Part shown: piece after piece, positions 11,696 through 21,252 of the stretch
Layout: every line of letters starts with the position of its first letter
Numbering within the stretch: position 1 is the first letter of the stretch
NCBI GenBank assembly: GCA_021029095.1
Contig: JAJOHG010000295.1
Span: 1 to 31,979, forward strand
Direction: 5' to 3'
From: Phellopilus nigrolimitatus
Lineage: Eukaryota > Basidiomycota > Agaricomycetes > Hymenochaetales > Hymenochaetaceae
DNA: 31,979 bases
Translations under genes and position numbers: made by a program
Notes under the pieces: model-generated
What the model saw: the letters and a program-made list of their open reading frames with translations, nothing else
Database searches by the model: none
Told to the model about the DNA's origin: nothing

Positions 11696-11705
11696 TATAT
11701 AAAAA
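11696..11705 (+). promoter_or_regulatory. TATA-like box of esterase copy A
   Basis: TATATAAAAA lies about 112 bp before the ATG at 11817, close to the 115-130 bp spacing seen for copies B, C and D. The promoter may still work although the gene is broken. Confidence 0.4.
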
Positions 11706-11816
11706 CAGTTTGCGCGAAGAGTTTGGAATCCAGAAGAACCCAATACACAAGATTCTAAAGGGAGTCAGCTACTCGCAGACTTATACCCGCGCTCTCAGGA
11801 AGTCCGGACGGGAAAT

Positions 11817-13611
11817 ATGCAGTCGTTGGCGCTCGAGTTATCGGTTTTGTGGATGTCGCTCGCGCCGTCGACCTCTCGTGGACGTCGGGAATATCTGGGC
11901 ACCGCACCCCCGAACGGGATCACACATTGGCTCGGAAACCGCTTTGCTGCGCCGCCCGTAGGTGATCTGCGCTTCAGAGCACCCGTAGACCCGCCCGCGA
12001 ACGATACCGTCCAGGTCGCCGATGAGGTACGCTTGTAATCATTGCACGAAAATAGTTGATTGAACAAGCTACAGCACGGACCGATCTGCCTGGCCATCGG
12101 TACTGCATTCCCTGCTGCAGGGCAGTCTGAGGACTGTCTTTCCTCGAAGTTTACGCGCAAATGATCGCGTCCGTGACTATGCCCCTCTCCGTATATTTTT
12201 TCATCCAGGGTGGCGGTTTCAGCAGTAACCAAAACGCGGACTACAATGCACCCGTGTCTCATCACGGCGGCGGACATGGATCTCGTCGTTGTGACCTTCA
12301 ATTATCGCGTCGGGCCGTACGGATTCTTGGCGAGCGAGGAGATACAGAAAGACGGAGATACCAACATCGGGTTGCTCGACCAGCGTAAAGTGCTTCAGTG
12401 GGTGCACGACCACATATCGAAGGGGAGCTTTGTGGCTTGACGCTTGACAGGCGAAAAGTCAAAGCAATCACTAACTGCAAATTTCTTCGCAGTTCGGCGG
12501 TAACCCAGGGCATGTCGTCCTTGCCCGCGATAGCGCCGGCGCGGAGTCGATCACTCTGCACCTTGCCGCGTTTTCCGGGGAGCCGACGGATCTCTTCTAC
12601 GCAGTCATCGGCAAATTACAGTTCTTCTCACCTACGCTGAGTATATCATAAACCCAGTTCCAGGATGACGCGCTCGTAGAACGAGTGGGATGTGCGAACG
12701 AAAACAACACCCTTGCCTGTCTTCGCGTAACAGATATCAGCGGCAGTAATACTTCGATACCTTTTCCTGGACGGAAGAACGCACCCTATTCTTCATAGTC
12801 GACGGCGACTTTCTTGTAGAATACCCGTACGATCTTTTCACGCAGGAAAAGTTTGTTAAAGTGCCTTCAGTTTTTGGGTAAGCCGCCCGCGTCTTCCGTT
12901 CTCAGAAGTCGAGCAACTCTATTAATGAACTTAAAACCCATCAGTGATGATACGAACGAAGGAACGATATTCACACCTTCGAATCTCAGCACTATCGCGG
13001 ATATGGACAATTTCCTCGTGAACAGCTTCCCAAATCTAAACACAAGCATGCTCGACACCATTAGTGAGTTGTATCCCCAGTCACTCCAATTCGCCAATCA
13101 CAGCGCTTACATTTTTCTGCAGCGACTGCATACGGAGAGATGAGGTACATATGCCCCGGACAGATGTCCATCGCCGAATTGGAACCACCAGTAAGTCTTC
13201 CAAATATTGTTGACATAGAAAGGGGGTTCTTTCTGATACCAGGACAGCTACAATGTGACAGATCCAGAAGACCAAGAAATAGGACTAGGCGTCTTCCACA
13301 CGGTTGAAGTCAGCGCGATATGGAGCTCCAATAACACTGAGGGCGAAGCTCCCGACCAGATACCTCCAAGCTCCTATACGACCAACAGATCGTACCCTTC
13401 ATGCAAGGCTACTGGACAAGCTTCATACGGACGTTCAATCCTAACACGTGCCGAGCACCTGGAGCGCCTGAGTGAAAGCAGTTTGGACATGAATAACAGA
13501 GGATCTTGCTTGAAACGAACGCGACAAGGAAATGGAGGCGATCCCGCGGATCAGAGATGGAAAGGTGCAATTATTTGAGAAGTACGTATCGCAATGGACC
13601 TTCAACAGTAG
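11817..13611 (+). pseudogene. Type-B carboxylesterase/lipase pseudogene (copy A)
   Basis: This is the first copy of the array, readable from ATG 11817 to a TAG at 13609-13611 that aligns with the stop of the other copies. Family pieces remain: PPNGITHWLG, RFAAPPVGDLRFRAP, YFFIQGGGF, DLVVVTFNYRVGPYGFLAS, RDSAGAESITLHLAAFSG and GVFHTVEVSAIW. Disabling changes include a frameshift near 11870, single-base indels near 12140 and 12245, an intron 2 donor changed from GT to GG (12420-12426), an in-frame TAA near 12650, a further frame loss near 12790 and frame loss in the last exon. The Gly-Gly before the catalytic Ser-loop reads Ala-Arg. This damage is far beyond a sequencing slip. It is likely the oldest or least constrained copy. 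Confidence 0.85.
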
Positions 13612-13750
13612 ATACGTACTTTGATCCTCGGATGGGACATATCGACTCAAGAAGTATGTAGATTCCAGTAGAATTTTTTCCCGGTTTGAGCTTTTGCGAG
13701 TTTCGGACTGGCATAGTGGATCTAAGCAAGCTTGAGCATCAGAAAAGGGT

Positions 13751-13774
13751 TCCTCCTCCCCCCTCCCCCTCCCC
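13751..13774 (+). repeat. Polypyrimidine tract
   Basis: An uninterrupted C/T run in the A-B intergenic gap, made of short CCT and CCCCT units. Probably low-complexity sequence. Confidence 0.6.
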
Positions 13775-13836
13775 AAAGAAGGAAGGCGGTTTCGCCTGCG
13801 TAGCACATGGTGCCGTGTCGCCTCATCATTACATAT

Positions 13837-13878
13837 GGTATGTCGCATGTGGTATGTTGCTTGTAGTATGTCGCATGA
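13837..13878 (+). repeat. Three 14-bp tandem repeats
   Basis: Units GGTATGTCGCATGT (13837-13850), GGTATGTTGCTTGT (13851-13864) and AGTATGTCGCATGA (13865-13878) follow one another without a gap. Function unknown. Confidence 0.7.
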
Positions 13879-14328
13879 TTATAATATGCAGCCAAAGCAA
13901 ATATTTTGCACCGTCATACATTCTTCGACACCGTTTCTGTGTGAACAAGACGGACGAGAACTGCCTTCCTTTTTTAGGGGGGAGGGGAAGACTTTTCTGG
14001 CTCACCTATGTTGTCGTCATCGACGTCTTACTTTGTCGCTCGCAGGAGTCGTTTGCTAATCTCGGGCCCTCTCTTCCGAATATGCCGCACCAAAAGGGGC
14101 TGACGTAGTCAAGGGAAAGCGGCCCATGGGAAAGGAACCACCGGCGACATCAAATGGTCGACTTTGCAGAGCCAAAATTCATCTCCATTTACATAAGTAG
14201 CTACGACGCGTCGAAGCGGTTCGCCAAATACGCCAATCGAATTATGTGACATGGATCTACTGATGTAACGTCGGCATTCTGCCCGACAAACATGCAAGTT
14301 TGAACAAAACAATTTTGCATCGCTTTCA

Positions 14329-14334
14329 TATAAG
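14329..14334 (+). promoter_or_regulatory. TATA-like box of esterase copy B
   Basis: TATAAG followed by AGCTGTCC lies 129 bp before the ATG. The same TATA(A)AGAGCTGTCC block is found ahead of copies C and D, so it is conserved across the array. Confidence 0.55.
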
Positions 14335-14457
14335 AGCTGTCCCAGCGACCGACATATTCTTTGCACAATCGTCTTCTCAAGAAATCCGCATACCTGAAGT
14401 GGCGCAAAAAACCAGAGAAGCTCCTCGCAGACTACCTTCTAAGAACTACAACAAAAC

Positions 14458-16277
14458 ATGCGCATAGCTCCGGCAATAGGAATTTTAGGGATTGGTGTTC
14501 ATGTTGCATTCGGTGTCGCCCCTCTTATAGACCTCGGGAACACCAAGCATCTTGGTACCGCACTCCCGAACGGCATTACTCAGTGGCTCGGTATACGCTT
14601 TGCCGCCCCGCCAGTAGGCGATCTACGCTTCAGAGCACCTGCTGACCCGCCCGCGAACAATACCGTTCATATCGCTGACGCAGTATGTAATGAACTAATT
14701 ATATCCGAGAATAACTAGCTGAACACATACTAGCACGGTCCGTTCTGCTTGCCTGTCGGAACGGCATCCCCTAGTGCAAAGGAGTCCGAGGACTGTCTCT
14801 TTCTCGACGTTTATGCGCCGACGAACGCATCTACGACAACACCCCTCCCTGTGTATTTTTTTATTCAGGGTGGCGGGTTCAGCGAGAATTCGAATCCGAA
14901 CTATAATGCATCTGGTCTCATCACTGCGGGGGCCATGGACCTCGTTGTTGTGACCTTCAATTACCGCGTCGGGCCGTACGGGCTTCTGGCGAGCGAGGAA
15001 ATACAGAAGAATGGAGATATCAATGCCGGTCTGCTAGACCAGCGCAAAGCTCTTCAGTGGGTGCACGACAATATATCGAAGGTGAGCTGTGATCCACCAA
15101 ACGAGGATTAAAAGTAGCCACTGATTATTGCTTTCTTCGCAGTTCGGTGGTGACCCTGGGCACGTCGTCCTTGGTGGCGATAGCGCCGGTGCAGAGTCGG
15201 TCACTCTGCACCTTACCGCGTATTCTGGGGCTGCGACAGATCTCTTCCACGCGGTCATTGCGGAGTCGCAGTCCTTCCCGGAAACATTGAACGTGCCACA
15301 AGCCCAGTTCCAGTATGATACGCTTGTTAAGAGAGTAGGCTGTGCGGACCAAAGCGACACTCTCGCTTGCCTTCGCGCAACGGACATCAGCATCCTACAA
15401 GGCAACAATACTTTGATCCCTTATCCTGGACGGAACTATCCACCTCTGTTTTCGTACAACGTTGTAGTCGACGGCAACTTCCTTACAGACATTCCGTACA
15501 ACCTTTTCAGTCAGGGAAAATTTGTTCGAGTGCCTTCGGCTTTTGGGTGAGCCATCTACGCTGTCATCCTAAAGAAACATTTACTGAAACATAGAATATT
15601 AGCGACGTCACGAACGAAGGGTCGATATTTACGTCTAAAAACCTCAATACTACCACGGATATGAACAACTTTCTGCAAAACAACTTCCCCAATCTGACTT
15701 CCAGCATGCTCAGCAACATCGATGTACTGTATCCGCAGTCCACCCCGGTTCCTGGTTATGGACCTTATTTCTCCGCTGCATCGAGTGCGTACGGTGAGAT
15801 GAGATATATATGCCCAGGTATATTCGTCAGCCAGGAGATAAACAAATTCAGAAGTCCGTCCCCGAACTGGAATTATCAGTGAGCGCTTCGAGTTTCGTTG
15901 ACACAGACAAATCATGACACGAGAGTAGCTACAATGTAACAGATCCTGATCAGGTAGCACAGGGTGAAGGCGTCCCTCACACAGTCGAAATACACGCAAT
16001 ATGGGGCCCCAGCAACACCAACGGCGGGGCACCTAAGAGCTACTTCACGACCAACGCAGCAATCGTGCCCGTTATGCAAGGTTACTGGACGAGCTTCATA
16101 CGGACGTTCGACCCCAACACATATCGCGCGCCCGGAACGCCTGAGTGGGCCCCGTTCGGAACTGATCAGCAGAGGATATTGTTCGAAACGAATGCGACAA
16201 GGATGGAGACCGTTCCCGCAGATCAGGCGAGCAGATGCAATAACTTGACAAGCATGGCCGTGGACCTTCAACAGTAG
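14458..16277 (+). CDS. Secreted type-B carboxylesterase/lipase, copy B (533 aa)
   Basis: This is an alpha/beta-hydrolase that cleaves carboxylic esters; the natural substrate is unknown. Exons 14458-14682, 14734-15081, 15143-15546, 15603-15878 and 15929-16277 give 533 aa, the normal family length. A signal peptide (MRIAPAIGILGIGVHVAFGV) suggests secretion. Family landmarks are IRFAAPPVGDLRFRAP near the N-terminus, SEDCLFLDVYAP, the oxyanion-hole GGGF and GGDSAGAES with nucleophile Ser about 205. TNEGSIF carries Glu about 331 and GVPHTVEIHAIWG carries His about 435. This spacing is close to that of the Candida rugosa lipase family. Introns 1 and 2 are identical in sequence to those of copy C, while intron 3 differs. 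No defect is seen. Confidence 0.92.
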
Positions 16278-17334
16278 ACACGTATTTTGAATTTCTGTTG
16301 GGACATTATCAATATCGACTCTAGAGGACGTAGATACTACAGTGCGTGAAGCCATAAGCCATCAACTGGCTGGGGGCCGGAATTTTGCGAATTTCGGATT
16401 TCTTTTTTGGTTTCGCTAATAGAAGTAAGCAAAATACTCAATTACACGCGATTTCCCGATTTCGAAGTAGATGTTTCAAAAATTTCGGAGAATTAAAATA
16501 AAATAAAATAAAATAAAATAATAAATGCCATATTCGGAGAAATGTATGTGTCTGTCGGCAAGAATATGACTTTACGCAGGTAAAATCTTATTCTGCTATG
16601 CTGAAATGACCATGAGAAATCCCAAAATCCAACTGGCTAATGCGAAGCGGGCATCCGAAGCGATGGTCTTTATTTAGAATGGGCGCTTATATAATAAAAT
16701 ATACCATATTAGGTTATTTTAAACACAATTTCATTATTAATATCTTTTGTTTCAAAATTTCAGTGGCCAAAAAAGACAAAGTCAACAATTGAGAAATCTA
16801 AGCAACAAGTATTGAAGACACGTACAAGGCCCATCCAGTGTATATAAATAAAGAGGGAATATAATGTTGTGGCAAGGTGAGATAGAAAAGTCAGTCGGAG
16901 CATTTCGGCTTGTTGTCTCTTGCCTTTACGCACTGTAGTAGAACTTTAATTCGGTTTAATTTATTTGAGGACGAAAGCGAGAGCGGAAATGCATAATAAA
17001 CACTGCAGCTGAGCTTTCCTAGTAGACTTGAGTTCAGAACATCGTGGTTACTGTCGTCGACGTCGTCGCGCTTTTCCCAACTCGAATTTCACATGGCTCG
17101 CAAACGGAAAGGGAAGGCGCTATGCGAAAAAGGAAAAATAGGCAGCATCAAAAAGCCGAAACAGGCCGAAAGGGTCTCCGCTCAGCGCTCAGCGCTCAGC
17201 TTCTCGCTTCGCGCAGCACTACAATCGTGGCGGTTCGCCATTCCCCTCGACTCGAGTTCTAGCGTCGGTGACAGGAAGTTTGGTGATCAAAGCTCCAACA
17301 AACCACACCGCCATCCCACAAATACGCGAAAGAA
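16278..17334. other. Intergenic region between esterase copies B and C
   Basis: No gene seen. The first 60 bp still resemble the 3' flank of copies A and C. The part after about 16936 is repeated upstream of copy D (from 20781), so it belongs to the duplicated unit. An AAAAT microsatellite lies at 16494-16521, and three overlapping GCTCAGC units lie near 17181-17202. Confidence 0.5.
16494..16521 (+). repeat. AAAAT microsatellite
   Basis: About five perfect pentanucleotide units in the B-C intergenic region. Simple repeat, no function inferred. Confidence 0.75.
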
Positions 17335-17480
17335 TGTAATAATGCATCGCTTTCATTTCTTATAAGAGCTGTCCGTAGGTCTGTACCATTGTCTGAAGAA
17401 CTCAAATCCCCAAAGTAACACAAGAAATCAAGGAAGCTCATCGCAGACTCATTGTATTCTCAAGAGCTAAAACAAAGACC
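16936..17480 (+). repeat. Duplicated leader of copies C and D (first member)
   Basis: This 545-bp stretch before copy C is similar along its length to 20781-21252 before copy D. Shared blocks include TTATTTGAGGACGAAAGCGA, CATCAAAAAGCCGAAACAGG and GAGCTGTCCGTAGGTCTGTA. It is interrupted by small indels and ends at the ATG. It shows that C and D arose by duplication of a unit that includes the promoter. Confidence 0.8.
17361..17366 (+). promoter_or_regulatory. TATA-like box of esterase copy C
   Basis: TATAAG followed by AGCTGTCCGTAGG lies 120 bp before the ATG at 17481, matching copies B and D in sequence and spacing. Confidence 0.55.
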
Positions 17481-19294
17481 ATGCACTTAGCTCTCGCGAT
17501 ATCAACCTTATGGATTGCTGTCAATGTTGCATTTGGTGTCGACCCTTTGGTGACCGTTGGGAACACTAAACATCTTGGGACTGCACTCCCGAACGGAATT
17601 ACACAGTGGCTCGGTATACGCTTTGCCGCCCCGCCAGTAGGTGACCTCCGCTTCAGAGCACCTGCTGACCCGCCTGCGAACAACACCGTTCATATCGCTG
17701 ATGCAGTATGTAATGAACTAATTATATCCGAGAATAACTAGCTGAACACATACTAGCACGGTCCGATCTGCTTGCCTGTCGGAACGGCATCCCCTAGTGC
17801 AGATGAGTCCGAGGACTGTCTCTTCCTCGACGTTTATGCGCCGACGAACGCTTCCACGACGACACCCCTCCCGGTGTATTTCTTTATCCAGGGCGGCGGC
17901 TTCAGCGAGAATTCGAACCCGAATTATAATGCATCGGGTCTCATTAAGGCGGCGGACATGGACCTCGTAGTTGTTACTTTCAATTACCGCGTCGGGCCGT
18001 ACGGGCTTCTAGCGAGCGAGGAGGTACGAAAGAATGGAGATATCAATGCCGGATTGCTAGACCAGCGCAAAGCTCTTCAGTGGGTGCACGACAATATATC
18101 GAAGGTGAGCTGTGATCCACCAAACGAGGATTAAAAGTAGCCACTGATTATTGCTTTCTTCGCAGTTCGGTGGTGACCCTGGGCACGTCGTTCTTGGTGG
18201 CGATAGCGCCGGTGCAGAGTCGGTCACTCTGCATCTTACCGCGTATTCTGGGGCGGCGACGAATCTCTTCCACGCGGTCATTGCGGAGTCGCAGTCCTTT
18301 CCGACAACACAGACCGTGTCACAAGCCCAATTCCAATATGATGTACTGGTTGAGCGTGTGGGCTGTGCGAACGAAAGCGACACTCTCGCCTGCCTTCGCG
18401 CAACAAACATTACCACTCTGCAGAAGCATAGCGCTGCGATCCCCTTTCGTGGACGAAAAAAACCACCCGTCTTCTCGTATAACGCCGTTGTGGACGGCGA
18501 CTTTCTTGTAGACTTTCCATACAATCTCTTCGCGCAGGGAAAGTTTATCAAAGTGCCTTCGGTTTTTGGGTAAGCCTTCAATATTTTCATCCGTTAGGCG
18601 TCTAGGTAAAGACAGGTTTCATCAGCGACGATACGAACGAAGGGACATTGTTCACACCAAACCTGAGCACTACCGCGGATATGAATAATTTTTTGCAAGA
18701 CAACTTCCCTAATCTGACCTCGAGCATGCTCAACACCATCGATGCACTGTATCCGGAGTCCAGTCAATTTCGTGACCATGGAGCTTTCTACTTCACTGCA
18801 GCGACCGCGTATGGCGAGATGAGATACATATGCCCAGGTATATTCATCAGCCAGGAGATAAACAAGACCAGAAGTCCGTTGCCGAACTGGAATTACCAGT
18901 AAGCCATTCGAGATTTACTGACAGAGATAAATCATGACGCCGGAGTAGCTACAACGTAACAGACAAAAAAGAGCTTGCAGATGGATTAGGAGTTCCTCAC
19001 ACAATCGAAATCCATGCAATATGGGGTCCTAACAACACCAAGGGGGCACCTAAGAGCTACTTCACGACCAACGCAGCAATTGTGCCCGTTATGCAAGGTT
19101 ACTGGACGAGCTTCATACGGACGTTCGACCCCAACACATATCGCGCACCCGGATCGCCTGAGTGGGCTCCGTTCGGAACTGGAGAGCAGAGGATATTGTT
19201 CGAAACGAATGCGACAAGGATGGAGACTGTCCCAGCGGATCAGACGAGGAGGTGCGATTTCTTGACGAGTATAGCGGTCAACCTCCAACAGTAG
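17481..19294 (+). CDS. Secreted type-B carboxylesterase/lipase, copy C (531 aa), mosaic of B-like and D-like tracts
   Basis: Exons 17481-17705, 17757-18104, 18166-18569, 18626-18898 and 18949-19294 give 531 aa. The signal peptide MHLALAISTLWIAVNVAFGV is the same as in D. The triad is Ser about 205 in GGDSAGAES, Glu about 331 in TNEGTLF and His about 434 in GVPHTIEIHAIWG. The role is as for copy B: an extracellular esterase with unknown substrate. The history is mixed. Leader and exon 1 match D. Introns 1 and 2 are identical to B, and the B-like tract runs to about 18299 in exon 3. Intron 3 differs from that of D at only two positions. Part of exon 5 and the 3' flank look like B again. The frame is intact throughout. 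Confidence 0.92.
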
Positions 19295-19983
19295 ATACGT
19301 ATTTTGAGCGTAGGATGGGACATTATCGATATCGATTCTAGAACGCAGGTACCAGGACAGTTGAATATCTCATAATGCATCACCTAATAATGTATAAAAT
19401 TTAATAATGCATCTAAAGTCCGGGAACTGACTTCGTTCCACCCAAAATATGCAAGAAATCTAATGCATAAGTTTTTTTTGGGAATTAGTAGATACTAGTT
19501 CGGGGTATTCTCCTGTTGAAATATGGGGCGAGGTCGTCAGCAGTTGCGCACAGAGTTCATTTGACCCGTTGGCCCGTTGGCAGCGGCGGCCGTGGGCAAA
19601 CGCGATAGATAGCATTAACCGTCAGCCTATATGCTACTTGTTTACTAATCTACCTATGTCCGTAACCCCGAAACAGTTTTTGCGGGTTCGCAGGAATTCC
19701 AACATCTCCAACAAAGACGCAATCGTCGTCTCGATATGGTGATTCTTAGGCTGACCTAACTGTATTGAATTTTCGTCTTCGTGGCGCTGGCGAAGACAAC
19801 GAAAGTGTTTCCAAGTATATCATGTAACTCGTAGTGGGACTCCCGAGGGCGCATACATGCTGAATACACTACGAAAAGTATTCGAACTCCGACTCCGCCA
19901 AATACAGTTAAATATAACTCGTTACATAAGCCATATACATACATGTATTTCAACAAACTGATCTTCAGCATGTCTGATAAATA

Positions 19984-20589
19984 CAGTGGAACCTCCCATA
20001 TTGCATAACTCTCATAATGCATAACCTCCCATAATGCATAGATCCGAGTTTCCACCGGGTCGGTAGATAGAAAATCCTTATATGATAATGCATAAAATTA
20101 TATATGTATAATGCATAGCCAATTTGAGTAAATTAAATATGGATATGCATTATGCGAGGTCAGTTGCCATCGGGTTGCAACACTTTCATTGATTATTTTC
20201 TCCTTTTCTTCCACATTTTTTCACTTATAAACGCCATGATGAGGCTTTGACATACTCTCAGTGCTCATTCCGCAGGCCTTCCCCATCTTTTGGGAGAATC
20301 CCAGTGCCATTGAGCATTCAGCCAGATTTCAGGCAGGCTCACGACCATCTCCACCAACTCAGAATAAAGCTGTGAGCAGAGCACACAAAGAGCCTTGTAC
20401 AGTCTGCTATCGCACAGAGTTTTTTTCGGCTTAGGGGATGTTATAGCAACCATTAAATACCATCATAGCTTATCCTCTATTCAATGGTTCTAATTACCTA
20501 ATAAGTCAAGTTTCTCGTATTGCATAACCTCTGAATAAGCATAAGCCGACCCTTCCACCAACCTTTATGCAGTTTGGGAGGTTCCACTG
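19984..20589. mobile_element. Nested 606-bp TA-flanked inverted-repeat element (MITE-like)
   Basis: The left end CAGTGGAACCTCCCA at 19984 is mirrored by TGGGAGGTTCCACTG ending at 20589. The 15 terminal bases match perfectly and similarity continues through GCATAA. The element is flanked by TA on both sides (19982-19983 and 20590-20591), the target duplication of Tc1/mariner elements. No transposase is encoded. It sits inside the outer element and shares its ATAATGCAT-type motifs, so the two may be related. A short minus-strand frame at 20265-20453 has no recognised motif. Confidence 0.8.
19993..20041 (+). repeat. Three 16-bp subterminal repeats in the nested element
   Basis: CTCCCATATTGCATAA, CTCTCATAATGCATAA and CTCCCATAATGCATAG follow each other (one base separates the last two). 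Repeats of this type next to the terminus are often transposase binding sites; here that is inferred. Confidence 0.7.
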
Positions 20590-20932
20590 TACAGTAGCAC
20601 GATTTTCTCGTTCTTAAAACACTAGCTCTTTTTGTATATTTGCTGGTGAAAATGTCACACATTAAGCTAAAGTCACTAGTTGTCACGGATATGTGACATA
20701 TACGTAATATTGCATAATATCTACTAATGCATCCAAAAATTAAAATCCGGGAACGAAATGCATTATGAAATATTCAACTGTAGAACTTTTATTCAATTTA
20801 AGTTATTTGAGGACGAAAGCGAGCGCGGAAAGGCATAATAAATACTAGACCTGAGCCTTCCTAATAAACTTGAGTGTCGTCGTGCTCCTCGGAAAGGAAA
20901 GATAGGCAACATCAAAAAGCCGAAACAGGCGG

Positions 20933-20982
20933 CGCTCAGCGCTCAGCTGCGACATCATATCATACTAGTTGAGCGCTGAGCG
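20933..20982. repeat. 13-bp perfect inverted repeat in the copy D leader
   Basis: CGCTCAGCGCTCA at 20933-20945 is matched by its reverse complement at 20970-20982, with a 24-nt spacer. The copy C leader has direct GCTCAGC repeats at the corresponding place and no inverted partner. Confidence 0.75.
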
Positions 20983-21131
20983 GAGACACTATCAGAGCGA
21001 TTCGCCATTTCCCTTGACTCGAGTTTTGGCAGCCTGTGCCAGAGGGTCTGGTGATCCAACTTCCAACATACCGTGTCACCGGCATCCCACAAATACGCGG
21101 AAGAATGTAATAATAGATTGCTTTCATTTCG

Positions 21132-21138
21132 TATAAAG
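21132..21138 (+). promoter_or_regulatory. TATA-like box of esterase copy D
   Basis: TATAAAG followed by AGCTGTCCGTAGG lies 121 bp before the ATG at 21253, in line with copies B and C. Confidence 0.55.
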
Positions 21139-21252
21139 AGCTGTCCGTAGGTCTGTACCATTGTCTGAAGAACTCAAATTCTTAAAGCAACACACGAAAT
21201 CAGAAAAGCTCATCGCAGACTCCCTGTATTCTCAAGAGCTAAAACAAAGACC

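Larger units (their letters stand above)
13612..14328. other. Intergenic region between esterase copies A and B
   Basis: No gene seen. It contains a C/T-rich tract (13751-13774) and three 14-bp tandem repeats (13837-13878), listed separately. The end of the region leads into the copy B promoter. Confidence 0.5.
19358..20780. mobile_element. Non-autonomous DNA transposon with 23-bp terminal inverted repeats (outer element)
   Basis: The left end CAGTTGAATATCTCATAATG(CAT) at 19358-19380 is matched on the opposite strand at 20758-20780 with one mismatch in 23. The element is 1423 bp and contains no transposase frame that I recognise. Near both ends the motif TAATGCATC...TCCGGGAAC recurs. The right flank is TA but the left flank is GA, so a TA target duplication is only half visible. 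The CAGT termini and A/T-rich subterminal repeats suggest the Tc1/mariner superfamily, perhaps pogo-like; that is inference. It lies exactly between the 3' flank of esterase C and the duplicated leader of D. Confidence 0.75.
20781..21252 (+). repeat. Duplicated leader of copies C and D (second member)
   Basis: This 472-bp stretch starts right at the edge of the transposon and is similar to 16936-17480. It ends in an almost identical 140-bp leader before the ATG of copy D. It differs from the copy C leader by deletions and by an inverted GCTCAGC-type block at 20933-20982. Confidence 0.8.

Noticed and set aside
16925..16945. Possible transposon excision footprint (CACTGTAGTAGAAC) in the copy C leader
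   Set aside because: It resembles a TA-x-TA footprint, but the match to the element ends is only a few bases and could be chance.
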